This document shows positions 15,134-27,098 of a DNA stretch of 64,000 bases, one piece after another (the first letter of the stretch is position 1; each line of letters starts with the position of its first letter). The notes beneath the pieces were generated by a model. The model worked only from the letters and a program-made list of their open reading frames with translations. It was not told where the DNA came from and ran no database searches. The stretch comes from Paragordius varius (taxonomy: Eukaryota > Nematomorpha): the NCBI GenBank assembly GCA_964247055.1, contig OZ176052.1:3906001-3970000 (forward strand), read 5' to 3'. The position numbers and the translations under genes are program-made.

Positions 15134-15324
15134 CAGTGACACTCAAACCGCAGGCCACGGACCGCATGCGGCCCTAAAAATGATGTTATGCCCTGAATTA
15201 ATTATTAAATTATTTGGAGTTAAATATCTACAAATAGGTTAAAGCCATAATTTTATCGGCATTATGGCCCTCGAGACCGGAAAATATTTTTTTTGGCCCT
15301 TTAAATTTTTGGTGAGTACCACTG
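15134..15324. mobile_element. hAT-like non-autonomous element
   Basis: A 191-bp element beginning CAGTGACACTCAAACC and ending with the inverse of CAGTGGTACTCACC, with GC-richer subterminal blocks (GGCCACGGACCGC, GGCCCTCGAGACC) that stand out from the AT-rich background. CAGTG-type termini with GGCC-rich subterminal sequence are typical of hAT MITEs. The expected 8-bp target duplication is not recognisable. Confidence 0.55.
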
Positions 15325-15379
15325 ATAGATTAGAATACATCAAGTTAGTTAACCTTAGACAAGACCAATTTATATATTA

Positions 15380-16500
15380 GATTTGAATACATTTTGATGA
15401 CCTTTTATATATGAGTTAAACGATTGTATCAATTTTGTATTTAACCTGCACAAGTTATTTTACCTTGGCTTAACATGTAAATATTGTATTCACAAAAAGT
15501 ATATATACATCGCAAACTGTATGTAGTTTAGTTTTTGCATTTTATCTCAATAAATCTTATTGTTTTACGGTTTCTTGATTTACTACATTTGGCGCGGTCG
15601 AATTTTTTTTACCTCATTACATTCGCGCATGGAGAAATTAAGTTTAGAACCCTATGATCCAGCAACGAGTTTCGAGGATTACATAGATTATATAAAGAGA
15701 ATGTTAAAAGTGAAATCAATTCCAGAAGATGATGAAACAAAAAAAAACTTACTATTGGCCTCGCCTAATTTGCATCTTTTAGTAATCAAGTCAATTTTTG
15801 CACCTGAAGACAACGTTTGCAAAACGCTGCCATTAGAAAATGGGTGTTGAAATTTTTTTGCCAGTTATGAACATGCATCGATTAATGTGAAACATGCGAA
15901 ATTCAAATAGTTGTGATATCAATATGAAAGAGAGTGAGTGCTTCAAGAGGCCACAAAACTCCGAAACCGATAAACCTAACTCAAACGAATCATTGGCAGA
16001 AGCATTACATGTATTACAACAATTGATATATGTCTACAAGCAATGGGAAAGGAGATAAATAAACTAGGTAAAGGGATCCCATATGATTTGAATAGGCGTC
16101 AAATCATAAATCGCAAAGTGGCTTATAAATCCTGCAAGGTCACAAAAAAATTTTAAATCCCAAGCAGAGCGTGGCTTGAGTATTGTGTCTTTCGAACTTT
16201 GTAAGCCCGGTAAAACCGTTAATGCACATCGCTAATGCCAACATATGATTAATTTAAACCATGTATAATCGAAACCGAAATCGCCAGAAAACATGATTTT
16301 GATACATTACAACAACTCAACTCTCGTGACCTGGGGCCATTTGACTAATACAAACTCGTCAACACCATCGCAAAGCAGCACTTTACTAATTTGGAAAGAT
16401 GTTGAATAATGTCGACAATCCTATCCATCGGCCGTATAAGAGGCGAAAATTTAACAACTGGAAGGTATATATATTACTGGGAGATGGGCCAAACGTGTAA
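15380..16500 (+). mobile_element. Decayed Gypsy-type LTR retrotransposon: 5' LTR end, primer site and gag
   Basis: The 5' LTR seems to end near 15591 (AATAAA at 15550-15555, then ...TTTACTACA), directly followed by TTTGGCGCGGTCG, which resembles a primer-binding site for this element class. A gag frame opens at ATG 15629 (MEKLSLEPYDPATSFEDYID...) with the pattern of Gypsy gag matrix-capsid N-termini (D-P...F-E-D-Y, then K-K-N-L-L-L-A-S-P). It stops at 15850. Gag-like residues continue in broken frames to about 16200. No protease, reverse transcriptase or 3' LTR was seen, so the copy is truncated and inactive. The left LTR border is not fixed. Confidence 0.55.
15629..16200 (+). pseudogene. gag pseudogene of the LTR retrotransposon
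   Basis: The open part (15629-15850) encodes about 73 residues of a gag N-terminus. After the TGA the other frames still give gag-like text such as FASYEHASINVKHAKFK, then more stops. Retrotransposon gag of this sort binds element RNA and forms the capsid. This copy cannot make a full protein. Assignment rests on pattern recognition only. Confidence 0.5.
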
Positions 16501-17481
16501 AATTCGATGAACAATATTTAGTAAATGAATTCCTTGTAATACTTCATATTTTTTACCAATGAATGATAAAAACTTGTGATTATACCTAGTGTAGTTCTTA
16601 TTCCTTGGACAAGAAGTAAAGCCTATCCCACTTAAAAATAAAGTTGAATGGTGCTATATAATGTTACGCATTACATATTAATGCAATCGTATTTTCTCTA
16701 TTTAATAAATGAATTGATTGAATTAATTATAATTAATAAAATGTTGTTGTTGTTGATAAGGTCGATTCCGACTAACTGCAACATTGAAAATATAACTTCT
16801 CCATTTATTGCAAATACAAGATTTGGCGTTTAGCTCAGATAATGTTTGGTTCAATATATTGAAAAATAAATAAAATATTGTCTTTATTGTATTCTTTTGT
16901 AGAAAATATAATGTTGCAAAAAGTTTTAATTAACATCTCCCACAAAAGGCTCTAGAATTCCCCAGAGGACTCATGACATTTTGATTAACTACTTATTAAT
17001 GTTACCTTCTTTAAGAGATATATTAACGGTTTGTAGCTATATGGTAGTTTATTTAAAAAGCAGCTAGCTAACAAAATAATCTAATTTTGGTTGCAAGATA
17101 CCGTGTAATGCGTTTCTTGTAACAATTAATTATTATTTTTATTAATATTTTTTTTGGATTCTCAAAATTTTTTACTGCACCAATATCATTCCCATTATAG
17201 AGGACGCTTATACAAGTCTCCCGCACAGAAAACTTGAAAAAAACATTGATTTTTAATTATTTTTTTGGTACTTTTAGATATTGATATAGGATATACGATA
17301 AAAATACATGTAAAAAACATTTTTCAGAGGCTCACATAAAATTTTGCCCAATTATTTAGGTTAGTGGGTTCCAATCTAGAAAAAATATATATCCTTACAC
17401 AATCCACGATAGTTAAAATGGACTTTTAATAATCAAAGAATATAGAGCTTTAATCAAAAATATTTATTTTAATAACCTTAA

Positions 17482-17484
<3 letters not shown>

Positions 17485-17516
<32 letters not shown>
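17485..17516. repeat. (TA)n microsatellite
   Basis: Uninterrupted AT/TA dinucleotide tract of about 32 bp. Confidence 0.95.
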
Positions 17517-17519
<3 letters not shown>

Positions 17520-19269
17520 TTTAAATATTTCAGGCTTATGGCTTTAATAGTATAAAATTTTTTTATTTATTCATATTTATTTAGGCAAAAATGTTAAAGG
17601 TTATTGGCTAACCAAAAATATTTTTTTCTCTTAATTTAATTATATATTTTTTTCCTAACAAACTTTTTCAATATTTTTCTATTAGAGTTAAAGAATTACG
17701 CAATTGTACAACAAAATACATTTTTTTATAAATACGCAAGTATTAGAACTAGTCCTATTAGTTGTGTGCTAAATTCAATTTTTTACAATAAGTATTGATA
17801 TATATATATATATTAAATTAATATTTTAAACTTTTTTCTAATTTAATATAACAATATTTATATTAAATTAATAATTCATTTTCATTATTATCATCATTGT
17901 ATAAATTTGGTAAAAAATTATATTTATTTTTTGATTTCATTAAAAGGAAAATATTCTGATACGAAATTAAATTAATAAATTGTGTTTTGCGCAAAATAAT
18001 AATTATTAAATTATCGAAAAATTTATTAACTAAACCAGGAAAGTATTCTATGGTCCGTTCGTTTATATTTATAATCCATCTCTTTCAAAAATAATCATTA
18101 TGTATTGATATAACAAATTGTTTGTGAATATCATTTTGTAATATAATGAACATCTAATTAACTGTATATTGTATTATGTATGTTATAATAATCCAGTCTC
18201 TTCACAACAAGCAAAGAATGTGCGCGGTCATATTTTAGAGATATCAAAACATTACATTTATTTCTGCAAAGTTTATTGGTGAATTACGGACCGAAAACTA
18301 TAATTTCAACATAGATTATATTTTATTCTTATTAAAATATCACACAATACAACAAAATTCTACAAAGATAATCAAAAATGGTTAATATTTTAAAAACAAC
18401 TCTACAAAACCCAAAATGCTTTTACCCGATTCCATTGATGCATGAAGTGTGCCACTAAAATCATCATCTATACTAACCAAACTAAAATTCCTCAGGAACC
18501 TTTGCAGTGGTATATTTTTTATTCCGTAATTTATAAAAATTGAAATATTAATATTACAATAATAATATTCAAATAAAAATGTTGAATGAAAGTATTTTGA
18601 AATATTTTTTGATACTATATGACAAAGTTTTAGAAAGTGGCGAAAGTAAGGGTTCGCTTTGGAGCGTTTTCTGCTGAGTGTTTTGTTAGTGGTCCGTCCA
18701 TATTGTATTGTTGGGCACCTGAGCACAACCCATGTTAATTGGTCAAATTATTTTTGAAAACTATATGAATTTAAATAATTGTTTTTAAAAGAATATAATA
18801 TCGATTAATTAAAAAATTTGGTGTAACCTAAGCTTAGACTATTGAAATAATACATGAAATCACCCTTCGTATTATCAACGTCTGCATGGAGATAGATGAT
18901 ATAATTACAGACTTAACTACGTCAAAAAATTATGAAAAGTGTCAGTTTTATTTATATTAAATTTTGAAAGACTTAAATGCTTTAATCAAATGGGCAAATA
19001 TTTCGTATATGCGTCAAGCACCTAACCATATATATAGTATTTATATGTCAACAGTTTTAATCATTGCTGAAAACCCAGTATATTGTAAATCCTTTATACG
19101 AATTCTATTGCTCAATTCTTTAATATTTTGCATCTTTTTCAAAAAAACGACGGAGGAACCAAGTTTTATTTTTTTTACTCTTTGATGCGTTTTAAAGAAT
19201 AGCTATCATAGCGGAATCTCAAACTTTATACGGATGAGGTAGGGTATACATATTTTACTAATTTTAGGG

Positions 19270-19273
<4 letters not shown>

Positions 19274-19309
<36 letters not shown>
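19274..19309. repeat. (TA)n microsatellite
   Basis: Uninterrupted TA dinucleotide tract of about 36 bp. Confidence 0.95.
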
Positions 19310-19315
<6 letters not shown>

Positions 19316-20040
19316 CGTATGTGGGAAATAAAAGCATTTTTAAATTTTTTGTTACTTTTGATTGGGTATAAATTTTTTGACCTATTATATATTTGAAAAA
19401 AGACACATTAGCCAATAATATGGCTGTTTAGTGTATAACTAATATCCAAGTTTGATTTAAAATTATAGTTTTTATATGAGAAATTGAATTTATGATTTTA
19501 ATAGCCGTAAATATATCTAGACTTATATTTTTGTAGCGTAAAAAAGCCCATAAAAATTAATTAATTGTTAAAGCAAAAAATATGGTATTAAATTTGTTCA
19601 ATTATTTTTTCTACAAGTAAGCTATAAATTATAATTAGTAAAATATTGTTTCAAATATTTAGATATCAAAACTAAATATTATAATTCCATTGAAATGTTT
19701 TCTTAGAGGATAATTAGCAAATTTTGTGTAAAAAACGCGACATATTATGCATAATTAATTAATTAAATTTTATTAAATTAATATAATCATTTTTATTATT
19801 GTCAACGAAACTTTAAAAAAACTATAAAAATGGTCCGAATAGGTTTTGTCAAAATAATTCTTATTATCATCAGGTTTAAAATGTATATATCACAATTATT
19901 TTTGATAACATTAAACCTCAATTCATTTAAATATTAATTATCCCTAGGTAATATTATAAATTTTAAAGATTTGTCTCCTAATCACAATTTTATTAAAAGC
20001 CATTTGACCAGTAATAGCAAGTTTATCGATGCATTAACTG

Positions 20041-20290
20041 CCGAGACATAACTAGGGAGAAGGGGGCTTATGCACCTGACGTCATAGTTGAAGAGATTAT
20101 AAAAAAATTTTAATCAAAAAAATAGGTATTTAAAAGTTATTATTTTTAATAATACATAAAAAAGTCACCCATTTATTAATGGTCATGATCACGGTTTGAA
20201 TTTGATTATTTTTTTATTGCAAGGAATTGCATGGAGGGGATGACGGATTCATGCATTCGACGCAGAAATCGAAACTACGCCTTTGATTAA
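20041..20290. mobile_element. Possible small transposon remnant with GC-rich ends
   Basis: The left part (CATAACTAGGGAGAAGGGGG, then GCACCTGACGTC) and the inverse of the right part (AAAGGCGTAGTTTCG, then GCGTCGAATGCATG) are related in inverted orientation. The fragment CAAAGGCGTAGCTTGC occurs again near 23812. These GC-richer blocks are out of character with the surroundings and suggest a degraded MITE. Low certainty. Confidence 0.35.
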
Positions 20291-20470
20291 CTGTTAAAAA
20301 GGCTTTAATATATTCAAAATATTAAAATTTCCTTAAACATTAATATATTTACATATAGCAATAATATATATATATAAGAACTTGAATCTGTTTAAATAAA
20401 TTTTGATAATAAAATAAAATTTGTTATTCATGAACTCTTGAAACTTTTCTCTGTAGTCATTGCAAACTTT

Positions 20471-20733
20471 TACAGTTAATATTTAAATTATACAGATAAA
20501 AGGTAAAAACATAAGGACAAATTTTCAAAAGACAACTACATTTTATTAAGCTTTGGTTTTTCCTATATAAATAAAATGGACTGATTGTGTTACCAAATTA
20601 CATCTCAATTTCATTATATGCAGCTAAAAGCAAAAAATCTAGTTTATAACAAAGTACTCCGGTTTTTTTTGGAAAAAGCATTTGTCTTTATGTTTTTATG
20701 TTATGTCTGCATATAATTTCAATGTTTACTGTA
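20471..20733. mobile_element. TACAGT-ended MITE adjoining the bHLH exon
   Basis: Terminal inverted repeats: TACAGTTAATATTTAAATTA at the left, and TACAGTAAACATTGAAATTA as the inverse of the right end. Inner parts of the arms also pair (CATAAGGACAAAT with CATAAAGACAAAT). A related copy lies at 31976-32232. The right end stops about 6 bp before the 3' splice site of the bHLH exon (exon start 20740), so the element supplies the normal branch-point and pyrimidine region of that intron. Confidence 0.75.
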
Positions 20734-20739
20734 TCATAG

Positions 20740-23700
20740 GGGGGGCATGCTTGAATTAAGAAAGGAAAGATCCCGCGATGCAGCACGAAGTCGAAGGGGA
20801 AAAGAAAATCATGAATTTAATCTTTTGGCCAAAATGTTACCGCTTCCAAGGGCCATAACTACCCAATTAGATAAAGCATCCATCATTCGTTTAACTACAG
20901 CTTACCTTAAAATACGGGAATTTTGTACATTCGGTTTCCCAGAATGGAATGGTAGAATTATTTCAGAGCAATCTATCCTCTCCAAAAATAACCACATACA
21001 ATCACCAACTAAATTGATTGCTTGGGGTAACGATTGTAAAATTTTGAAATATCCTACGATTAAACACCATACAACCAATAAAAATATTCCAGCAATGACA
21101 ACATATCTGAGTAAAAACAGCAATGAAAACATTTACCCATTTGCATCAACTAATAAGTGCGTGCCATCATCATTAGAACCTAATTTTGGTAATTTAGTTC
21201 CAATCATTAATATTTATAACAATTAAAGTATAAAGCAAAAACGTAAAAATATAAAGGACAAATATTTTTTGAAAAGACGTTTTACTTTTTTAAACCTTGA
21301 TTCTTTCAAATATAATCATCCTTTGGTTAATAGAAATAGTTAACAACTCGCTTATATATCTCATTGTAATTATAGTTTATGTATCAGGGTCTGGAAAAGT
21401 ATGGTTTTCTTTTTTAAATAATATATCAGTATTTTAATTAACATTAAATGCATGAGGTTGTGTTGCCAGTTAAATATTTTTTATCAAAAAATAGGTCCTG
21501 CCAATAAAGAGATGGAAATACTTATGGGCAACAACATTTTACAAGTAAAATTTCGCCAACATTAATTTCTTAAATATATCAAAAAAAATATGTATATAAA
21601 TTAATAAATTATGTACACCATCATTAGGCTTCTAAATATTTTTATTTAGTCCTTAGATGGCTTTGCATTTGCGCTATATAATGATGGCCGAATATTATAT
21701 GTGTCGGAAACTGTATCCATTTATCTCGGTTTATCACAGGTAAAAATCCCCACGATACGATTATATAAAATTATTTTTGAAGGGCGAATTATTATTTTTA
21801 GAGATTTACATTTTTGTATTAAAAAAACCCAAAGGTTGAATTGACTGGGAGTAGCATTTTTGATTACATACACCTCAAAGATCAAGGTGAATTCGCTAAA
21901 ATGCTAGGGATTGATCTGAAATGGATTTATTCGTCCAACGTTGAAACAACCTTTACAACAAATGCATCAGAACTCTCGAATAACTCCACCAAAAATGATC
22001 AACTATTTGATCTGAATCATTATAATAACCAGCGGATACCCAACACTTCATCAACGGTACAAATATACCCTGATATAGCTTTTAGCGAAACAGGTCTGCT
22101 AAGTTATTTATAACTCAATAAATATCTTAATTTAACATAAGACGGCTTTTTATATCAATATGTGTGCGTGTATATATAGTTGGAACTATGAAATGTCGCA
22201 AAAACAAATACAATAAAATCATTTGTATTCGAATGAAATCAACACTCAGTAAACGCGGGAATCATGTCAAGCAATCGGGATATCGAGTAAGTAATAAAAT
22301 AAAAAAGTATATTTAACCCTATTATACTATCGTAATTCTAACGTTTTCACCCCTAGGTGGTTCAATTGATATGTCGTTTTAGACCCAAAATCAACCAAGG
22401 TACATTAAATGTGTTATCATCAAAATATATTTTAAATACTAAACAATTAAATTTATAGATGATTTGATTGGAATGGTTGGGATTGCAATAGCTCCGCCAC
22501 CACCTGCCATTCATGAAATCAAAATTGAGAATGACATGTTTGTCATGCGACTTAATCTCGATTTCAGTATTATCAGTTGTGAAACAAAGTAAAACATATA
22601 TTGATTCAAAAGTTATATTATGTATTTTACAGTAGAGTATGGTAAAAGTTAAACGATTTTTCCCTATATTTTGTTTATTGAATTATGAACATATTTTTAA
22701 TACCATGCGCTACTGTATTTCATATAAGACTTAAAATTTTGGCGAGATTTTATTTTTGCATGGTAAAAATTTGGTTGATAAAAGAATCATATTAGAGGGG
22801 AGTTTTCTCTAATTATAAAAGTTTTTTTAATACATCATCCCAAATAATGATTTACATAGGGAATCTTCAATTTCCAATAAAATTTAAACTTTTACCAAAA
22901 TATGTATTTTATAATTGTAAGGCGGCTTTGACGACACATATATCTACATAGGTTTTCTAGATTAATATATGATCAAAATTACCATAATTATTTGAAATAT
23001 AAATAGTGATAGAGCCTAAATGTTTACTGTTATCTATAATAATAGAATGTTAATTTTCCAAAAAAAAGCGTGGACCATTCAATTCGATAAGATTGTTCAT
23101 TTTTTTAATAATGCATTGAACATTGTAGGATATTTTTTCAAATAAACCACTGCCACCGCTTTCAGGTCATATGACACCCTTTGCGAAAAAAACCCCAAAA
23201 TACTTAAAAGCAATATCCGTTCATGTTTAAAGATTAAAATAAGTCAATAGTAGTTTTTAGTATTCTCTATGTAGCACTGTGAAAAAGGCCCACCATATAA
23301 AAACACCATGGTCTTGAAGCTAACTTTCACACAAGTGACAATATATTCAATAAGGGTTTTAATTTTTTCCATTATAAAATCGCAAATTCTACCCCTTTAA
23401 ATAGTCGCTGGGTAGGGGTTACCGTCTGTAAAATGCGCCATCCTATACCTTTAAATCTAATTTTGTCCAAGTTAAAATATGGGATTCAATTATGGTTTTA
23501 GGTAATTTTTGTATAAATGCAAAAAATTTTAGTTTAGGTTTATAATTAATCCCTGAATAGGGCTTTATCATCTGTAAAGACCACATTATAGATATTATAT
23601 GGCTTAGAAGCGAGTTTTTGGATAAACGAGCATAGCAAGTTAATAATACTAATTACGTTATATTATTTTAATCTTTCAAGCGGCCATGTCCGTAAACTTT

Positions 23701-24623
23701 CGCCTTAGAACTCTTTCTATGGCTTCTCGCGTTTTAGGTTCAGTTTTGCCATGTCCCTCTTAACCGTATCTATCCATAGTGTTTTAGGGCACCCTCTATT
23801 CCTCTTACCTCAAAGGCGTAGCTTGCATATATGGCGCCCAGTATATCAGCTTCCCTTCCCCCGCCTATTTACGCCTCTGTCTTACCTTTTCCAATATAAT
23901 CATCATTTTTACCATTGTAGTTAATATCTCTTCTTTTATCCAAACCATCTAAGACGATTTAACATCATCTTTTGGGTTCTCGGCTTGGTTTCCGTACTTC
24001 CTTCCTATAATGTGAACATTCATGACCTTTTCTTTCTTCGTTACACCGCACATCAATCTAAGCCCAAAACCATATTTGTCCAAATCGCAGATAATTAATT
24101 TTAAGGATGCTTTTAAGTCTAGGACTTAAACAGCTTTCCAGGTTTTATTTCTTAAAATTATTGAAGTATATGAAGCCGTTTTTTGAAATAGACAATGGCT
24201 TTACAACATAAAAGCGTACCAATTTAAAACTTTGTACCTGAGTTGTACGGTTAAAAATATTTAAATGATATGAAATGGATAATTAGCTCTTAAAGTAAAA
24301 TATTTACATTTTGCAGAATAGAACAATTCACGGGTTTGCAAATTGGCGATGTACGAAACCGTACCCTTTACAGTTTGTGTCATATTCTAGATTTGCCAAA
24401 ACTTCGTAAACATCATTTAGACTGTAAGTTTTTATCTTTGATATCACTCTTTAAACATATTTATAATTATTATATCCATAATTTCAAGCCCTCACAGCAA
24501 ATAATGACGAATTTAACAAAAAACACTTTTTGGTTTTATGGATTACAAACATATCCATAGTTAAGTGCCACTTTAAAAGAAATATATACTATATGTCAAA
24601 TGTCCATAGTTAAGTGCCACTTA

Positions 24624-24662
<39 letters not shown>

Positions 24663-25746
24663 CAAATATATAGTGTTGAAAAAGGGTCAAATCATTACCG
24701 ATTATTATCGTATAATGGCTAAAGACGCGGGATACATATGGGTACAAAGTTGCGCTACAGTTGTTTCCCACACATCACCTCATGCTTCAAAGTTTATCAA
24801 TTCTCAAACATCAAGCAACACGCAACTGTCGGTAGGAATGCCTCACCCGGAGAACGTTTTAGACATATCAGGTAAAAAATATGTTACCTTATAAAATTTT
24901 CTATAGATAGGTCGTCTCGTTGTGATAAACTGCATTTTCAAAATAAAGAATGATACAGTAACGTAGTTCCAACAGCCAAGATGAGTTTTTAAGAGATGTT
25001 TCATAAATATTTTTAAGGTGAAGCGTTTTAATAGATTTAGTTCTCCCAAAACTATCACATTGTGGTTTATAAACTAGACTCTAATAAATCCTTTACTTTC
25101 ACCTGATTTTATTTATAATTTTATTTTGTGCCTGTATCTAAAGATAATAATAATAAAATGCTTTTACAATGTACGGAAGAGGAAACCGAAAATTTTTCCC
25201 CACGATCACACACATCAAGTGGCACAAATAGTTCAGTGCATTCAGGAATATTGGCGCCTTTTTCTTACAATTCTTCTTGTGGATCACAAAGTAATAATAA
25301 TAACATATCCAACACCTCTCAAACCAATATTAACCATCACCATTCTAATCTTATCCTAACGGATGAAGATAGCATAATTCTTATAAACTATCTAATATGG
25401 TAATAATTTTAGTTGTTTAGTATTCGTTTATTTTTGAAAACTCTTAATCCTATTTATAGGTTTTCCAAAGTTAAATCTTAAAAATTTATAATATTTTTTA
25501 AGTGATAATAAAACAACACCGCCAAATGTATGTAACACACTGCAAAATGTTATTACAATGTCATCAGATATTGAGACACCCCTAATACCTATCAATGACC
25601 AATCCTCTCAAAAAACTTTGGATTTCTATTCAGTTACTGAAAATAATCATTATAACTATGAAAAAAATGTAGTCAATATGGCAGACATAGCGGTAAAAAG
25701 ATCTGGAATTCCTCCTCAAAGAAAAAAATCAAAATTGAAACATTAA
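20740..25746 (+). CDS. trh: Trachealess/NPAS3-type bHLH-PAS transcription factor (5' exon missing)
   Basis: Exons: 20740-21188, 21495-21544, 21650-21739, 21835-22093, 22180-22286, 22357-22399, 22459-22588, 24317-24423, 24674-24871, 25144-25399, 25503-25746. All are GT-AG with matching phases; from ATG 20747 they give 641 residues. The first exon carries the basic helix-loop-helix ([20 protein letters not shown], then [19 protein letters not shown]), diagnostic of trh/NPAS1/NPAS3 rather than sim. PAS-A follows ([45 protein letters not shown]), then the [10 protein letters not shown] linker and PAS-B ([37 protein letters not shown]). The C-terminus is Asn/Ser-rich. Such proteins pair with ARNT/tango in the nucleus and bind E-box-like DNA. 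Frame and splice phase at 20740 show that at least one upstream coding exon exists (the family reads ...GGMLE); I could not find it. The 80-codon linker after the bHLH is longer than usual and unconserved. Confidence 0.93.
21228..21300. repeat. Partial copy of the TACAGT-ended MITE
   Basis: About 70 bp (ACGTAAAAATATAAAGGACA ... TTTTTTAAACCTTGATT) match the left arm of the copy at 31976-32232. It starts about 40 bp after the donor of the bHLH exon at 21189. Confidence 0.55.
22628..22717. mobile_element. 90-bp inverted-repeat element in a trh intron
   Basis: Ends TACAGTAGAGTATGGTAAAA and, inverted, TACAGTAGCGCATGGTATTA enclose about 45 bp. It lies 39 bp after the donor at 22589. Probably a short internally deleted MITE with TA flanks. 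Confidence 0.6.
23686..24060 (-). pseudogene. 3' end of a non-LTR retrotransposon (LINE) reverse-transcriptase ORF
   Basis: The minus strand reads [14 protein letters not shown] followed by AKLNLKRE, which is the typical C-terminal block of RT ORFs in LINE-type elements (G-R/C-P-K...W-x-D-x-V-K-R-D-M). About 250 bp upstream on the same strand is [13 protein letters not shown], matching the conserved K-K-D-x-I-x-N-x-x-I-x-x text before it. Stops and frameshifts interrupt the frame, so it is a dead 5'-truncated copy. It sits in the 1.7-kb intron of the trachealess-like gene, opposite to that gene. Confidence 0.7.
24554..24673. repeat. Tandem duplication with (TA)n expansion before a trh splice acceptor
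   Basis: A unit of about 49 bp starting CCATAGTTAAGTGCCACTT (24554 and 24603) and ending TATATGTCAAAT is present twice. The second copy contains a TA tract of about 30 bp (24626-24655). The repeat ends at the acceptor of the exon beginning 24674. Confidence 0.8.
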
Positions 25747-26484
25747 TTTTATTATGTAAATGTAGTATTTTAGCGATGTCGATATATGATTGCAATTTAG
25801 ATTAACTCTTACTTATTTTATGTAAATAGTAAATAATATTTGTTTATTATAAATTAAAATAAATATGTATTTAATTCATTTAGATTCCTATAGTTTTAGA
25901 AAGCGCAAAATAGCTTAAAGCGGAGTTTCATAAAAACATCGTTTTTTTCATCTACCTGATACTTTTTTATATAATATGGATCAAGGCGAAATTTGTAACG
26001 CTAAAAGGTTTTTTGAGTAAAAAATACCCATATCATTTCAGAAAGTTTTCAACTAATAAACATAAAACCCCCATCAAGAAACGAAATAATTCAAAAATAT
26101 TAAATTAAGGTGCTCTTTTTATATTGTATTGAAACGAATTTTAGTTCAATATTTGCAAAGAAGATCGGCTGATAACATTTAACCAAAAATAAATTAATGT
26201 TCAGCCTAGGTCGTAAGTAACAATTTTTCTGAAACATAAGCAGTAAGTTATAATTAAAAAACAACAAACAGTAAAATTGTTGTTCAATTAGATAATTTCG
26301 CTGTTCAAACGATGGAAATAAAATATTTTATAACATCCAACTTTTAAACAACTTTAATTATATTTATAAAGTTTGTACAATGAATCTAAAGATGGTAAAG
26401 TACATTTTATATGAATACAATTTTATTAAATGTCTAAATTTCAATTGTTTAGGTATAATAATTAAAGTGAATTAACACATTGGT

Positions 26485-27047
26485 TTAACACTTGGCAACT
26501 CATTTATTTTAGTACTTCGATTCAAATTGGGATAGTTAAATACCCCAGGCCTGTTTAAAATTAAATTTTTTATAAAATATGGAAGGAATCGAAACCATGG
26601 CAAAATTTTGGACTTATATAACATTAATAAACCGTAATATATAAAAAAATTTATTCAAAAATACTTGATATTACTTATTTTAAGCTAAAACCGACATGTA
26701 AAGATTTCGTCAACGTGACATGTGTGCAATGGTAAAATGGAAAAATACTACAGAATAAACCGCTTTTTCTATTTCTATCAATGTTAGATGTGATCCTTTA
26801 ATTTTACTCTTAAAATTAAATGAAGACGATATTTTGCAATAATTTTGTAAAAGAAAAATGGCGTCGAAGTAGTTTGACATGGAGTTTTTTTCAAAATTTT
26901 ATTTAGATATTTTGGCATATTGATATTTTTATTAGGATAGAAGCATTAATGTAAATTCAGACCGTTTCCTTCAGAAGTTTTTTTAGAAATCCTAACTTAT
27001 ATTTAGTCTGGGGTATTTAGATACCCCAATTTGAATCGAAGTGCTAA
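26485..27047. mobile_element. TTAA-flanked MITE, copy B
   Basis: Begins TTAACACTTGG, has CGATTCAAATTGGG inside, and ends CCCCAATTTGAATCG then AAGTGCTAA. Internally CAGGCCTGTTTAAAAT and AATGGCGTCGAAGTAG match copies A and C. It fills most of the space between the convergent stops of the trachealess-like gene (25746) and the peroxidase (27099), and ends 52 bp from the latter. Confidence 0.8.
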
Positions 27048-27098
27048 ATCGGTATTGTATATATATGAAATAACAATTATGAATGTAAAATAAAATAA

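Larger units (their letters stand above)
16501..20040. other. Gene-poor stretch with (TA)n tracts
   Basis: No supported exon or RNA gene. The region is AT-rich with long T and A runs and two pure (TA)n tracts (17485-17516 and 19274-19309). Frames over 60 codons, such as 18382-18726 on the minus strand, show no family motifs and are judged chance ORFs. It may be 5' intron of the trachealess-like gene. Confidence 0.45.

Noticed and set aside
18382-18726. 114-codon minus-strand ORF
   Set aside because: Long for this composition but without domain pattern, signal peptide or neighbouring exons.
20902-21132. Minus-strand ORF resembling a membrane protein
   Set aside because: Antisense shadow of the bHLH exon, whose plus-strand reading is unambiguous.
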